In this document: piece by piece, positions 1 to 10,701 of the stretch
How the letters are laid out: the number at the start of each line of letters is the position of its first letter
Position numbering within the stretch: the first letter of the stretch is position 1
From: Fennellomyces sp. T-0311
Lineage: Eukaryota > Mucoromycota > Mucoromycetes > Mucorales > Lichtheimiaceae
Direction of reading: 5' to 3'
Length of the DNA: 64,000 bases
Assembly: GCA_025266875.1 (NCBI GenBank)
Contig: JALLLT010000008.1
Location: 1-64,000 of the forward strand
Program-made: the position numbers and the translations under genes
Notes under the pieces: model-generated
Told to the model about the DNA's origin: nothing
Database searches by the model: none
Seen by the model: the letters and a program-made list of their open reading frames with translations, nothing else

Positions 1-202
1 TTCTTGGATGGCGGGACACACAGATGGTAACCCTTCAACCATCTATCACAACTTAATACATGAGTAAAAAGCACAAAAAAAGCAGAAAATCATGGCAAAA
101 GCTGCATATTTATTTATCTTGTCACATAAATACCATGTACACTTGCCTTAGATTAGACAGCTGACATTAAAACAGGCAGTTGACATTCCTATATAACACT
201 TA
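1..202. other. Left flank, no gene seen
   Basis: AT-rich sequence without a convincing reading frame. It ends in TTA (200-202), which is the left target-site duplication of the Harbinger element that follows. Confidence 0.5.
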
Positions 203-385
203 GAGCATTCCCAGCGGTTACTGTATATGACTCTCTAAATTTGCGATGACTTCAGCAAAAAAATTTTCATAACCCGATCAATTCCACAGCGGATATTCTA
301 TTTTTATTGCTCTGCAAAAATAAAGCTCGTGTTGTGCCTGCGTAACAGTTTACTATTTTCTGTTTACCTTAATTCTATTATTACA

Positions 386-691
386 ATGTTTACGGTTCTC
401 GACTATTATCAAATGTTCCTCGAAGAAGATGAATGGATGATGAATGATGAGGAAGATGGAAGACAATCGCGCATTCGTGTTCGTCACATGTTGGAAGAGA
501 TGGACGAAGAGGAGCAACAACCAAAGCGTGTTTACCAAGGCTCAGGTCCAGGTCGTCGATCCAGTAAACTACGTGATTGCATATACGGACATCAACGCCT
601 CTATGCTGATTATTTCGCAGACGAGCCAGTGTACGATGAAAATGACTTTCACCGTCGGTTCCATATGCGTCGCAGCCTGTTTCTTCATATT
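386..691 (+). pseudogene. Harbinger-1 transposase, 5' part
   Basis: This is the N-terminal 102 codons of a PIF/Harbinger DDE transposase, starting MFTVLDYYQMFLEEDEW and ending RRFHMRRSLFLHI. The segment around YADYFADEPVYDENDFHRRF is typical of the region before the DDE domain in this family. The frame is cut at 691 by Harbinger-2. Codon for codon it resumes at 3725 as VDAIEKHDLYFQ, so removing the insert and one copy of ATT gives an uninterrupted frame. The ATG at 386 is chosen because it begins the conserved acidic N-terminus; an upstream ATG at 329 in the same frame lies in a sequence that does not look conserved. Confidence 0.85.
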
Positions 692-909
692 AGAGAGTTT
701 AGGGCGTTCTGAAAAATCCATTTTTCAGAATGCTCTTCCAAATTGGGAACATCGTCTGTCTTCGAAAAAAAAAAGTGATGAACGTTACTGACATTGTAAT
801 TGCTGTAACACAAGTCGGTTGAAATACTAAAGTGACAATGGCTTGTAAACTGCTTTTTTTTTGCACACTTTTTTCTGCTTGTTCTTTCTTCCTCTTATCA
901 TTATTATCG

Positions 910-2325
910 ATGTCACTTCTCTACCAAGCTGCCCAGCAATACTTGGCCGCACATGCCCGCCGCCTAGTAGAAATCGGAACGGATCAACGCAGAGAGACAT
1001 TTGACCTTACCAAATACTCGACTGAAGAGTGTCGATTCAACTTTCGGTTTACGCATCACCAAGTATGCTGTTTAATTACTATGTTACAGGACTATATGGG
1101 TTATATTCATTCAGTTATATTTTTTAGCTTCGAGAAATTATGGAAGTGATGGAGCTCCCCCATGAGTTTTCTTTCCGGGAAGATGAAAACGATACCAGAC
1201 ACATCATTCGTGTTTCTCGCGAAGAAGCGCTATGCCTTTGTTTGCGTCGATTAGCATATCCATCGCGATATAGCGACCTGAAGCAAATGTTCCATCGCCC
1301 TCCGTCCACTTTATCTGTTATCTTTAATGGAGTTATAGATTATATCTATAATAAATACGCCGGTCTGTTAGAGTTTACGGACTCTCAGTTTACCAAGGAG
1401 CGTATGCAGTACTTTGCTGATGCCATTCGCGCAAAAGGTATGAAAAACAATTCGTTATATATTAGATAAAATGTTTAAGACATAGAGTGCAAATTATCAT
1501 TAACAATTGTATAGGCGCTCCTTACAATAACTGCATTGGGTTCATCGATGGCACTGTGCGAGGTATCTGCCGACCTGTCGAGCTTCAGGAGCTTGTATAC
1601 AATGGCCACAAGGTTGAAGAGCACTTAAGTTCTTTGGTTTAAGAAATTGTATGGTTTGCTAACCGGAAAACATATGAATCTATCTAGCACAAGCATGCTT
1701 TGAAATATCAGGCATTAGTTACACCAGATGGCATAACTTCGGCCTTCTATGGGCCTGTCACTGGTGCCAGACATGACGGCTATCTCCTGACGGAGTCAGG
1801 CATCCTCGACATCTTCGACGAACGCCTCAACTTTCCCGACGGAAGCAAGTTTGTTGTCTATGGCGATTTGGCGTATCGTCGGCATGCAAACCTACTGGCG
1901 CCTCATCGGCTTGTAGCAAGTACGTTATCAATTCTCTACTTATTTTTTATTCCATGAGCAATTAACTTGATATATTAATATATTAAAAAGACGACGAAAG
2001 AAGTCCAGAAGCGCGAGAAAACAACAGCATGAAGAAAATACGAATTGCAGTGGAGTGGGAGTTTGGACGAACAGTTAATTTGTTCGCGTTCAATGACTTC
2101 CACAAGACACAAAAGCTTCTACTTAGTCCTGTTGGGAAGTATTACGTTGTTTCCGTTCTCTTTAAGAACATTAAGGTTTGCATGGGAGAGGGCCAGGCAT
2201 GTCATTACTTCGCCATCAACCCGCCAACATTGCAAGAGTATCTTGCATCAGCAAACCTTCGTCCAGTGTCGGATATCCCGACAAACTACGACGAGTACGA
2301 TGACCTTGAGGAAGACAGCCAGTAG
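910..2325 (+). CDS. Harbinger-2 DDE transposase (DDE_Tnp_4 family), five exons
   Basis: This is a nuclear DDE transposase that would cut and rejoin Harbinger TIRs. The proposed exons are 910-1062, 1128-1437, 1515-1612, 1688-1919 and 1991-2325, giving 375 residues. All introns have GT..AG ends and all joins keep the frame, which restores family motifs such as GAPYNNCIGFIDGT across an intron. The likely triad is Asp in FIDGTVR, Asp in GARHDGYL and Glu in AVEWEFG. RRLAYPSRYSDLKQMF and the end FAINPPTLQEYL are also characteristic of this Harbinger branch. The start is uncertain: an in-frame ATG at 838 precedes a hydrophobic stretch that I judge non-coding. No stop or frameshift is seen. The partner gene at 2374-3463 probably assists DNA binding, as in other Harbingers. 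Confidence 0.82.
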
Positions 2326-2373
2326 CAATTTTTTTTATAAAGAAATGTATTTAAGCTTATAAGTAGCTGTGTA

Positions 2374-3463
2374 TTAATGAAGGAGTGAAATAAGGTCAGA
2401 AACCTGTTGTTCAAGGCGAGCAATCCTCTGATTCGATTCCTCTTTATGAACTCGTAGTTCCTCTCGTAGTTGCTTCACTTCTTCTTCAGACTTCAAGATT
2501 GCATCTAGAAATGCATCTCGTTCTGAACGAAGGTGACATAGTTCTGATCGTACAAGGTGAAATTTACCATCCTTCCTTGTAAGAAGATCTGAACTGTCAC
2601 TAGTAGGAACGGCTACATCGCCAGAAGCGCTTTCATCGTCAAGGTCGATGGCACCACCATCTGAAACAAGGGGCGCCTTGTCCTGCTTTCTGCGCTTGGC
2701 ACGACTATGACGATCCATTGCAGCACCTCTTAGCTTTTTCTCTTGCCGCGCCTTCGTCTTTTTCGCCCCATCTTTCTGCAGCTTTTTCTCTTCGTCCGCT
2801 ACTTCTTTGTCAAGCAACTAAATATATAAAATAAGTATATGCATAAAATAAACTTATAAAAAGTAATGTTTTAATGCCTAGCAGCTCTTACCACAGAAAG
2901 CAATTCAATGCATTTTTCCTGCAAAGGAGTACAGCCAGTAACAATGCCGCTCGAAACGACGAGGAGCTCCTGCCTCTTCTGCTCTTTTTTCTGAAGAGCG
3001 AGAATACGAGCAGAGCAGTACGTTCCTGTGACCTGCTTTGTCACGCCAGCCTCAATCAATGGCATGATTCGCGCATTGACATTGGCAGCGACCTGTTCCC
3101 ATGTACTGGTGACAGAGCCATGCTTGGCATTGAATGGCTGAAGTTCCAAGGTCTCCTCGATCAGGGTAATGTCAAGTTTGTCTGATGGCGAGACATTCCT
3201 GCGTTTCGCCTTGGTGGTCCCATCAGGCTGCTCCTCTTGCTGAGCATCGATGACTGCTGCTTGTGCAATATCGTCGAGATCCTCACGTGGCACAAACGCC
3301 TCAATAGCCTCGGGATCAGTGACTTCACGCTATTTACATTATATGTAAGCAAATAGAAACGTGTATTTTCAGTCTACAAACATACTCTGGAGGATTCACT
3401 TCGTGCAGTTGGGACAAGTCCCAAAGACATAGGGGTCTCATTGATGAAGTTGATGTTGAACAT
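2374..3463 (-). CDS. Harbinger-2 partner protein (probable Myb/SANT-like DNA-binding, coiled coil)
   Basis: Three exons on the minus strand are proposed: 3463-3386, 3329-2892 and 2817-2374. All are in frame and have GT..AG introns, giving about 319 residues. The middle exon holds a helical segment (KHGSVTSTWEQVAANVNARI) with the look of a Myb/SANT-like domain. A Lys/Arg-rich stretch follows (KKTKARQEKKLRG, then RHSRAKRRKQDK, likely nuclear localisation). The C-terminus is a long acidic/basic coiled coil ending in QRIARLEQQVSDLISLL. Two-gene Harbingers normally encode a transposase plus such a partner, which carries the transposase into the nucleus and binds the ends. The role here is inferred from position and composition. 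Confidence 0.7.
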
Positions 3464-3724
3464 TGTTTTGGAAGATTCGAGAAGAAGAAAAGTAAACAAA
3501 CTGAAAATTTGACAGCTCTCAAATGTCGGTAGTCTAGGTAATTAGGCGGTCTCCTTTCTATTGGGTCGGTAGAAATGTTTGCCTTCTATTTCATATTCCG
3601 TTTTTGGAAGACATTTTTCAGAACGCGTTCTGAAAAGTACAATCTCTTTTTGGATTATGTAACACAAATTTCCTTTTACACATTCTGAAAAATGGATTTT
3701 TCAGAACGCCCTAAACTCTCTATT

Positions 3725-4844
3725 GTCGATGCAATTGAAAAGCATGATTTGTATTTCCAGCTGAAATACGATGCTGCCGGAAAACGTGGACTCTCACCTC
3801 TCCAAAAGGTAACTGCAGCGATCAGACAGCTGGCCTATGGTGTATCACCTGATGCAGTTGATGAATACTTGAGGATAGCTGAAAGTACCGCAATGGAGAG
3901 TTTGAAGCGTTTCTGTGCGGCTGTTATCGAAGTATTTGGTACCACTTACTTGCGTGAGCTAACTACTGCCAATTTGGAACATTTGCTGGCGAAAGGAGAG
4001 GAGCGTGGCTTTCTGGGAATGATCGGCTCCATCGACTGTACTCATTGGACATGGAAAAACTGTCCAACTGCATGGTATGGTCAGTATGCAGGCAAGGAAG
4101 GTGAACCAACTGTCGTTCTGAAAGCAGTCGCATCATATGACTTGTGGATTTGGCATGCATTTTTTGGTCTTCCTGGCACCTTGAACGACATCAATGTCCT
4201 TGATCGGTCGCCAGTTTTCCACAACCTTGTCAATGGTCGAGCACCTCCTGTTGAATTCGTGGTGAATGGTAACCAGTACGACATGGCATACTATCTTGCT
4301 GATGGTATTTATCCAAAATGGGCAACTTTGGTACAAACCATCTCACAGCCAAAGGCTAAAAAAAAGAAGGTAGCCTACAGCACATATCATTTACGTGAGA
4401 GAATAGTGTATATTAAACCAATCGATGTAGTTATTCGCAAAGCTACAGAAGGCGTATCGCAAGGATGTTGAACGGGCGTTTGGTGTACTGAAGGCAAAGT
4501 TTAAGATTGTTGCGCAGCCTGTTCGCTTGTGAAAACACAAGGATCTTACGATGGTCATGAAAACTTGTGTAATTCTGCACAACATGATTATTGAAGATGA
4601 GCGTGAGACTGAGTACGCCGATTACTTGCATCACCCTGAGTATGCTTGTCCTTCGATTGATGTTCTTCTAGAAGATGACCAGCCTGCCTCCACTTCCACC
4701 TCTGACCCCCAACCCACAACACTTCCCATCAATTCCTTTGACGAGTTTCTTGAAAAGCATGCACAGCTTACTGATAGTGCAAGACACAACCAGCTTAAGA
4801 GTGATCTCGTTGAACATCTCTGGTCTATGTATGGCAATCGGTAG
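3725..4844 (+). pseudogene. Harbinger-1 transposase, 3' part with a nonsense codon
   Basis: This is the catalytic part of a PIF/Harbinger transposase, continuing from 691. Exons are 3725-4369 and 4449-4844 with an intron starting GTAGCC. Family motifs are AAIRQLAYGVSPDAVDEYLR, the first Asp in GSIDCTHWTWKNC, the second Asp in GTLNDINVL and the Glu in KDVERAFGVL. An in-frame TGA at 4530-4532 stands where the related Harbinger-4 protein has Trp (RVWNIS against RL-stop-KHK), so it is probably a TGG to TGA change. Downstream the frame is open to the natural end HLWSMYGNR. The gene is therefore broken twice: by the Harbinger-2 insertion and by the stop. Confidence 0.85.
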
Positions 4845-5160
4845 AAGAATTAAAATCCTTTTTTCTTAACCCCCCCCCCGAATGTGTGGCATATATGGGA
4901 TGAGTATGTTACCAAAAAAAGACTTATTATTAATCTGATACGATATATTAGGTCCTCACAAGGTGCGAATTTGCGCCGCTGAGAATAAATTGAGGTTGAC
5001 CAAAAAAGGAATTGATACTACTTTTGGTAAACAAGAAAAAAACGGGGTCTACCCCGTTTTTTTCCTCTGGCATATCCTAATTTAGTAATGCTAAAGTACC
5101 TATATACGCATATCGCGCACAATAAACTTCGCTTTCTTCATCATTCTATTCTCTTTCGAA

Positions 5161-6477
5161 ATGTCGCGACGCATTCAACCATTTAACCCAACGCTTCCTG
5201 GAATGAATCGGTTTGTTCTCAATGAGGACGTGCCGACGGTAACCCCACCATCTGCAACAACTGCAGCCACCATTACTCCTACTAGCAATCCCGAGCCCAT
5301 CCATGAGGTACCACCTCGGGCTAGCACTGTGGAGACGAACGTCACTGTGGAGACAGACGTCGACGACATGCGCGTACGGCCTGACCTTCCAGACATTTAT
5401 GGGCCTGTGGGAGGAAATGCCCGCATTAGTTGGAGTCCAGATACCATTGGGGCTCTTGTCGATCTTATGAAGCTTCGATACACTGCCTTCTTGAACTGCA
5501 AGGATGACCTGCTTCGAGTTGAGCTCTGGAACAGCTTCTATGAGGATCTTAAAGAGATGATCATGGAAGATAGCCGCGAAAGGCCCGAGCAAGTGGCTTA
5601 CTACCGTCATTTCCTCCAGGCCATCGACATGAACAAAGTCAGAAGCAAGTGGAAGGAGCTGAAGTCCACGTACACGACCATTCGTAACTGGTTCGGCTTA
5701 ACCGGTATCGGTGGTACAGATCCCCGTATCATATGGGAGTACTATGACGATATCGGCAAGATCACCAGGGATGATCCATCGATTCATTCCGAAATATCAA
5801 TCGAATCGATGGACATTGGCGCCACCGGAAGGAGTGACATGAGGGTCCTTGCACGTCACGAACCGTCTGACGAAGAGGATGCTGACGCCGAGGTTACAGA
5901 AGTGCCGAACCCTTCGCGCCATACCCCAACTCCTCCACCCTCATCACCAACACCAACCCCAGCACCAACCCCAGCACCAACCCCAGCACCATTTGCCCAG
6001 GAGCCTGCATCAGCTACAGTTGCTGCTGCTCAACCAAGGCTTGGGCGTGGTCGATACAGCATTGTGGATGTCGACTCGGTTAGAGAGAACATCTCGGCAA
6101 CAAACCGAGAGTTCTACAACAACACCATGTCGGCGTTGCTGATGCATGAGGATCGCATCCGTGGTATCATCGAGACCGACCGTCGCAAGAGGAAGGCGGA
6201 CCTCTTAGAGTACGAGGCCAGGTCTCAACGACGCCGGGAAGACGCCTTCGAGGCACTCGAGCGACGCCGCCGAGAAGAGAACGAGGAGTTCGAACGACGT
6301 CGTCAAGAAGACCGCGAAGCACAAGAGCGACGCCATCGCGAGGGCCTTCAGTACTTCGACCGTTTCTTGGTGGTCAACCACCGACTGTTGGAAGTTGCGC
6401 AGGGATACTCAGACCAAGTAACTGCCGTGTCATCCGCCACCAGTGATGAAGAGGAGGGGCGTGGTGATGAAGATTAA
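5161..6477 (+). CDS. Harbinger-3 partner protein, Myb/SANT-like DNA-binding
   Basis: A single open frame of 438 residues. Residues about 91-200 form a Myb/SANT-like domain: Trp at WSPDTIGALVDLMKLRY, then LWNSFYEDLKE, then KVRSKWKELKSTYTTIRNW and GGTDPRIIWEYYDDIGKI. About residues 260-277 are a Pro/Ala/Thr linker made of repeated TPAP units. Residues about 340-400 are an Arg/Glu-rich coiled coil (repeats like RRREE). This layout matches the DNA-binding helper encoded by many Harbinger elements, which is thought to bind element ends and bring in the transposase. The gene faces the transposase gene of the same element. It has no intron, unlike the partner genes of Harbinger-2 and Harbinger-4. 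Confidence 0.78.
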   Translation: MSRRIQPFNPTLPGMNRFVLNEDVPTVTPPSATTAATITPTSNPEPIHEVPPRASTVETNVTVETDVDDMRVRPDLPDIYGPVGGNARISWSPDTIGALVDLMKLRYTAFLNCKDDLLRVELWNSFYEDLKEMIMEDSRERPEQVAYYRHFLQAIDMNKVRSKWKELKSTYTTIRNWFGLTGIGGTDPRIIWEYYDDIGKITRDDPSIHSEISIESMDIGATGRSDMRVLARHEPSDEEDADAEVTEVPNPSRHTPTPPPSSPTPTPAPTPAPTPAPFAQEPASATVAAAQPRLGRGRYSIVDVDSVRENISATNREFYNNTMSALLMHEDRIRGIIETDRRKRKADLLEYEARSQRRREDAFEALERRRREENEEFERRRQEDREAQERRHREGLQYFDRFLVVNHRLLEVAQGYSDQVTAVSSATSDEEEGRGDED

Positions 6478-6695
6478 GCTGATGAATAAAATTTGCTATT
6501 ATAGATGGTAAGTGTTAAGGTAGGTAGGTAAGAAAGTATGTCATGTTTGGCTGCATTCGATTCTACCTTCTGATGACTGGTTGTATATTTGGTTATTGGA
6601 AGTATACCTATATAAGAGGGTGAACTTAACTGGTTGTGGTCTTATAAGTTATCAGGACCTTTGTGTGAAATAATGGGTAGCGTATATAGTATTTA

Positions 6696-8472
6696 ACGAC
6701 AAATCGGAAAAATGCGACAAGATGAAAAATTGCGATATCTGGACCAATATACATCCGTTTCAAATAATAAAAAAAAGGACATTATAGCTTACTGTGTAAA
6801 ATTTTTGTATTTTTAGTTCTTGTTTTAAAAAAATGCAAAAAAGTATAGCTGTCTATATATAAAGTAAAAAAAATTAATTTCATTTTTTTGAAAAATTTCG
6901 GAGATGGAGAACCAACCTAAAAATTATGCTTCGCTATACTCTACACATATCTTCACTGTCTTTTGCCAAAGGGAAAGAAGGCTACGTTCCTCAACTTTTG
7001 CGAAAAGCTCATATAGACGATGCGCAAGCTGTACCTCGTTGTTCTCAAGGTCCGGGCTATAAGCCACTTGCTGCTTGGCAATCCCCCAGAGTCCCTCAAT
7101 TGGTTGAAGTTCACAATGGTACGGAGGTGTCTTCATAATCCTGTGACCGTACTTGTTTGCAATGTTATGAACAGCATAACTAGCCGGATACTCATTGCGT
7201 ATACTCCTGAGCTTCTGAAGCATCATTGCCCTGGTTACGCGATTGTTTGCATTTGGTTCTGGCAATGAAACCCGGTTGTCACGATACCACTTCAGGATTT
7301 CGGTAGCATTTGCCTGTGAAGTTGGCTGCGGGTTGATCTTACGGAAATGGTATTTTGCACCATCCATATGAACATCACATTGGCCATACTTCTTCTTCAA
7401 CTTGTCGCAAAGTCTTTCAAAGAGCTTCTCGAACAAGCTTGAGTTGAAGTTGCCGTGGTAATCATGGTAATCTGGCGTGATCTTTGCAACTTTGACACAT
7501 TCTGGGAGATCAGCCCACTTCTCCGCAGTGTTTCTTGTTGCAGGACGACCACGCTTAGTGCCAGCGGATTGGATGTGCCACGTCCCATTCACTGGCCAGA
7601 TGAGCAAATTCTCTTCAACAATCTCGGCAACAAGATGCCTGGCCACATTTTGTACGGCAATAGCACCGAAGATCACCAGCATTGGCTTGCGTCCGGATTC
7701 CTTCACTGGTTCTTCGTCTGGAACAAACCATGTTTGTTTGGCGTGGTGATCCAGATGGCAATAGGATTCATCCAGGAAAATCTCGGGCCTTATTGGTAAT
7801 CCATCAGCGTTTAGGTTGGCCAGGCGGCGCTCGACATACTTCTGCCGATACGCCACTACTTCCTCACTATCATGCAGAATGTTTTGGCGGGCTCCTTTTC
7901 CATAACGTAAACCAGCCTTCTTCATATCTTTTCTCATGACGGTAAGCCCAGGCACATCGTAACCGCTGCCAAGAAGGTGCTGTCGCATACGTTTCGCAGT
8001 GAGAGGCTGGCCACTTTTGCAATTGGTGTTGGCGAAATCGCGCATTGACTTGACATAATCAGCATCGAGCTCTTTTTCCGGCCGACCTAATTTCTTGCAA
8101 TCATCAGGTAAAATCCCGTCATTAGAATACTTGATGATAGTTCGAGCCGTTTGGTCTCCAACTCCAAGGACGTCACATAGCAGGTTCCTGAAGTCAAACT
8201 TCTTGGGGTAGACACCTGCTTCTTGTAGCTGCTTCATATATCGATAAACTCGAATAAAGGAGATCCATTCATCCCTTTTAATTGGTGCTTGAGAGCGAGT
8301 TAAATCGAGTGTCGACATGTTTGAGAAGTGAAATGGGTGTCAAACGAAAGCGCTACGCGTCAGGAACACGAAAATTTTTATTTCAAGCGGCTAAAATGTC
8401 TCCCTGAACATGTTCTATTAATGACAACTTTTTCGAGACGGGGTTTTTGTCGCATTTTTTCCGATTTATCTT
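6696..8472 (-). mobile_element. Mariner-1: IS630/Tc1/mariner-like element inserted in Harbinger-3
   Basis: The left end ACGACAAATCGGAAAAATGC starts at 6696. The right end, read from the other strand, is AAGATAAATCGGAAAAAATG ending at 8472, so the TIRs are imperfect. The dinucleotide TA flanks both sides (6694-6695 and 8473-8474), as for Tc1/mariner. The element is 1777 bp long with one intact transposase gene on the minus strand. It lies between the two convergent Harbinger-3 genes and disrupts neither. Confidence 0.85.
6924..8318 (-). CDS. Mariner-1 transposase, DDE_3-like with DD88E spacing
   Basis: A 464-residue single-exon DDE transposase that would mobilise the surrounding TA-flanked element. 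The N-terminal 130 residues look like a helix-turn-helix DNA-binding region. The catalytic residues I assign are Asp183 (FLDESYCHL), Asp319 (VHMDGAKYH) and Glu408 (ELQPIEGLW). The last motif corresponds to the PIE-xxW box of Tc1. The gap between the second Asp and the Glu is 88 residues, much more than the 34-37 of classical Tc1 and mariner proteins. The extra length is a helical segment around residues 330-390. The frame is intact, with no stop. A broken paralogue lies at 18555-20048. Confidence 0.82.
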   Translation of the reverse strand: MSTLDLTRSQAPIKRDEWISFIRVYRYMKQLQEAGVYPKKFDFRNLLCDVLGVGDQTARTIIKYSNDGILPDDCKKLGRPEKELDADYVKSMRDFANTNCKSGQPLTAKRMRQHLLGSGYDVPGLTVMRKDMKKAGLRYGKGARQNILHDSEEVVAYRQKYVERRLANLNADGLPIRPEIFLDESYCHLDHHAKQTWFVPDEEPVKESGRKPMLVIFGAIAVQNVARHLVAEIVEENLLIWPVNGTWHIQSAGTKRGRPATRNTAEKWADLPECVKVAKITPDYHDYHGNFNSSLFEKLFERLCDKLKKKYGQCDVHMDGAKYHFRKINPQPTSQANATEILKWYRDNRVSLPEPNANNRVTRAMMLQKLRSIRNEYPASYAVHNIANKYGHRIMKTPPYHCELQPIEGLWGIAKQQVAYSPDLENNEVQLAHRLYELFAKVEERSLLSLWQKTVKICVEYSEA

Positions 8473-8653
8473 TATATGAGATATATGCGACATCTAAAAG
8501 GAGCGGAACAAAGCGATGCTGTCAAAAAAATATAGTCAATCAGCATGCATAAAATTAAACCAAAAGCAACTGTAACTGTAGTTGTAGAGATCTCTTTATT
8601 TTGCATTCAAGAGTTCAAGAACGTACATCATATTGCAATGACTTACCTCAAGA

Positions 8654-10410
8654 CTAATATGGCCGTGTTCTTCTTGCATTATGTCTTCGCGTTCGTGGCG
8701 CTCGGGGACCTCGATTAGGAGTCGCTCTGGGTGGAACAAGCATATCCATAAGTTCTTGGCGCACACGACTACCCTGCTCTCGAAACATGTTCATGCGTTG
8801 TCTGATATACAGATCAGTCCGCTGCTGATTAGCCTCTCGAGTAGGAATACGTGTGGTTGGAGGCAAAGGTTCCACAGATACATCATCGCTTTGGTCCTCG
8901 GATGATCGTGAATTATCATCGACAAATGCCTCATACCGTCCGATCAACCGCCGCGTTTCCTCTTCAGATGCTTCTTCCTCGACGTCGTTCTCATTCAAGC
9001 AAATGTTGTGAAGTACACAGCATGCATAAATGGCTTTCGCCATTCTTTGCACGCTGTTCATGTACAAATGCTTCCACAAGGTACGCCAGCGACTCGTCAG
9101 AGCACCGAATGCGTGTTCAATTGTCATTCTGGTGCTGGAATGGATCTTGTTGAACGCCTTTTCTCTCTCATTTCGAGTACGGCGCACAAATCCAGGAATA
9201 ACCTTTGACATCAAAGGAAAGGCAGAGTCTGGTATATAAACTATTCATAAACTTGCTACTTAACTACAATCAGTACATTACCAGCAATTATGTAAGTGCC
9301 ATCTAAACAGACGGTCTCGGGCATTTCGACCAGGTTTTGAAAAAGGTTGCTGGATCTGAATGCACGCGCGTCATGTACACGACCTGTTATTGTAACAATT
9401 ATCAGCTATTTATACAATAATTGAAAGCTGTTTTACTTACCTGATTCACCAGTTTTCACAAAAAGAAAGCGGGTGTCACTGTCACAGACAGCCAATAAGG
9501 AGAGGGACGCATTGCTTTTGCGATCGACGTACATGTCTCCATGTTTGCTGGGCTTTTGTATAACCACAAGCTTACCGTCCATAGCTCCTATGACGCGAGG
9601 AAGGCGCGGGCTGTTTCGGGTAGCTTTGTCTAAAAACCCTTGAGCAATGGCTCTTGTACGTTCGAGATCGTTCGTGGGCCATGTGATGATTCGCTCACCG
9701 AGACGCACCATCGCATTGTTGAAACGGTTCGTGAAGTTGTTCAACGAACCGTCAGTAATACCCAGTGTTTCATTCATCAAACGAAAGCCAAAATGGGAAT
9801 TCGCGAATCGCCAAAGTACCACTGCAACTTGGATATTAATGGGATATCCACTCTTCTGAATGCTGCCAGTGTATTCTTCGTCGGATGACAGCTCATTGAC
9901 TAGCCGTTCGAAGGCTGACCGAGTAATGCGGTAGTGAGCCTTGAATCTCTTGCGCCCCTCAGTATTATCGCTCAATTCTGGGTGTCTGACAGTCCACCAG
10001 CGTCGTGATTCATATGCTCGCGGCGTCCTTTGCGGCATTTGTACCGAAGTAACAAACACAGGGGACGACTGGAAGATCTCGTAAAAGATGTCATGATAAA
10101 CGAGCCTGATTTTGAGCGTGGACTGAAGAATCAGCTCGGAAATTCTCTGGATCGGAATGCGATCGATGACATCGAACGTGCTACGTATGCAAGCGAGATG
10201 GGCGTCCTCTAGTTCTTCTTCTTCTTGCAGTAACAGCTCGTATTCTTCGTCGTAGCGCAACAATCGAAGGCGATGTTGCTCCTCCTGCAGCTTCCTTTCA
10301 CGGTCAAACTGGGTCTCCTGATCCAAAAAATCTTGGAACTTCTGAAAAGCCATCTGTGATTCAATGGCAAGTGTGGAAATTGTGGCTGCAACATCTTGGG
10401 GGTCGCTCAT
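8654..10410 (-). CDS. Harbinger-3 DDE transposase, three exons
   Basis: Exons on the minus strand are 10410-9441, 9383-9282 and 9228-8654, giving 548 residues with in-frame GT..AG introns. A Gln/Glu-rich coiled coil (about residues 20-80) precedes the catalytic domain. Motifs: RRWWTVRHPELSDN, first Asp in VIGAMDGKLVVIQKP, second Asp in GESGRVHDARAF (rebuilt across the first intron), then YIIADSAFPLMSKV across the second intron, and Glu in MTIEHAFGALTSRW. These fit the animal/fungal HARBI1-like branch of DDE_Tnp_4. The tail is Arg/Pro-rich. The start chosen is MSDPQDVAAT; a longer in-frame start at 10515 reads into the TIR. The frame is intact. Confidence 0.83.
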
Positions 10411-10701
10411 TTGTAAATGGGAAAAAGAGGTTCTAAAGAACGCGTCGTAGCACGTGCAGGGTAGTTTAAGAAAACTGCCAATCTGTCTCCGCTCTTCAAT
10501 GATACACGTGATCAACGAGAACAGACTGATTTTTCTTGTTTACCAAAAGTAGTATCAATTCCTTTTTTGGTCAACCTCAATTTATTCTCAGCGGCGTTAA
10601 TTCGTCACCTTGTGAGGACCTATTGATTGACAACAAAACAAAACAGTACAACACAGCATAATTCAGTACAGCACAACATATACCACTTATATATTAAAGG
10701 T

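Larger units (their letters stand above)
692..3721 (+). mobile_element. Harbinger-2, intact-looking, inserted in the Harbinger-1 transposase
   Basis: The termini are inverted: AGAGAGTTTAGGGCGTTCTG at 692 and its reverse complement ending at 3721. The match continues to about 40 bp and includes a self-complementary stretch, GAAAAATCCATTTTTC. The direct repeat ATT flanks the element (689-691 and 3722-3724). It is 3030 bp long and has two convergent genes: a transposase (910-2325, plus) and a coiled-coil partner (2374-3463, minus). Neither spliced gene has a stop codon, so this may be a complete autonomous copy. Confidence 0.9.
4950..10621. mobile_element. Harbinger-3, intact-looking, with a mariner-like element inside
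   Basis: Inverted ends AGGTCCTCACAAGGTG at 4950 and CACCTTGTGAGGACCT ending at 10621 match over roughly 90 bp with small differences. The direct repeat ATT flanks it (4947-4949 and 10622-10624). It lies between the two genes of Harbinger-1. Its own genes are convergent: a Myb/SANT-like protein (5161-6477, plus) and a three-exon transposase (8654-10410, minus). The gap between them holds mariner-1 (6696-8472). Without that insert the element is about 3.9 kb. Neither gene shows a stop or frameshift. Confidence 0.88.

Noticed and set aside
4868..4880. C-run as a regulatory or G-quadruplex site
   Set aside because: A single homopolymer after the Harbinger-1 transposase stop; no further structure.
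5940..5995. ACCCCAGC tandem repeat as a microsatellite or CRISPR-like array
   Set aside because: It is the TPAP linker of the Harbinger-3 partner protein, in frame and coding.
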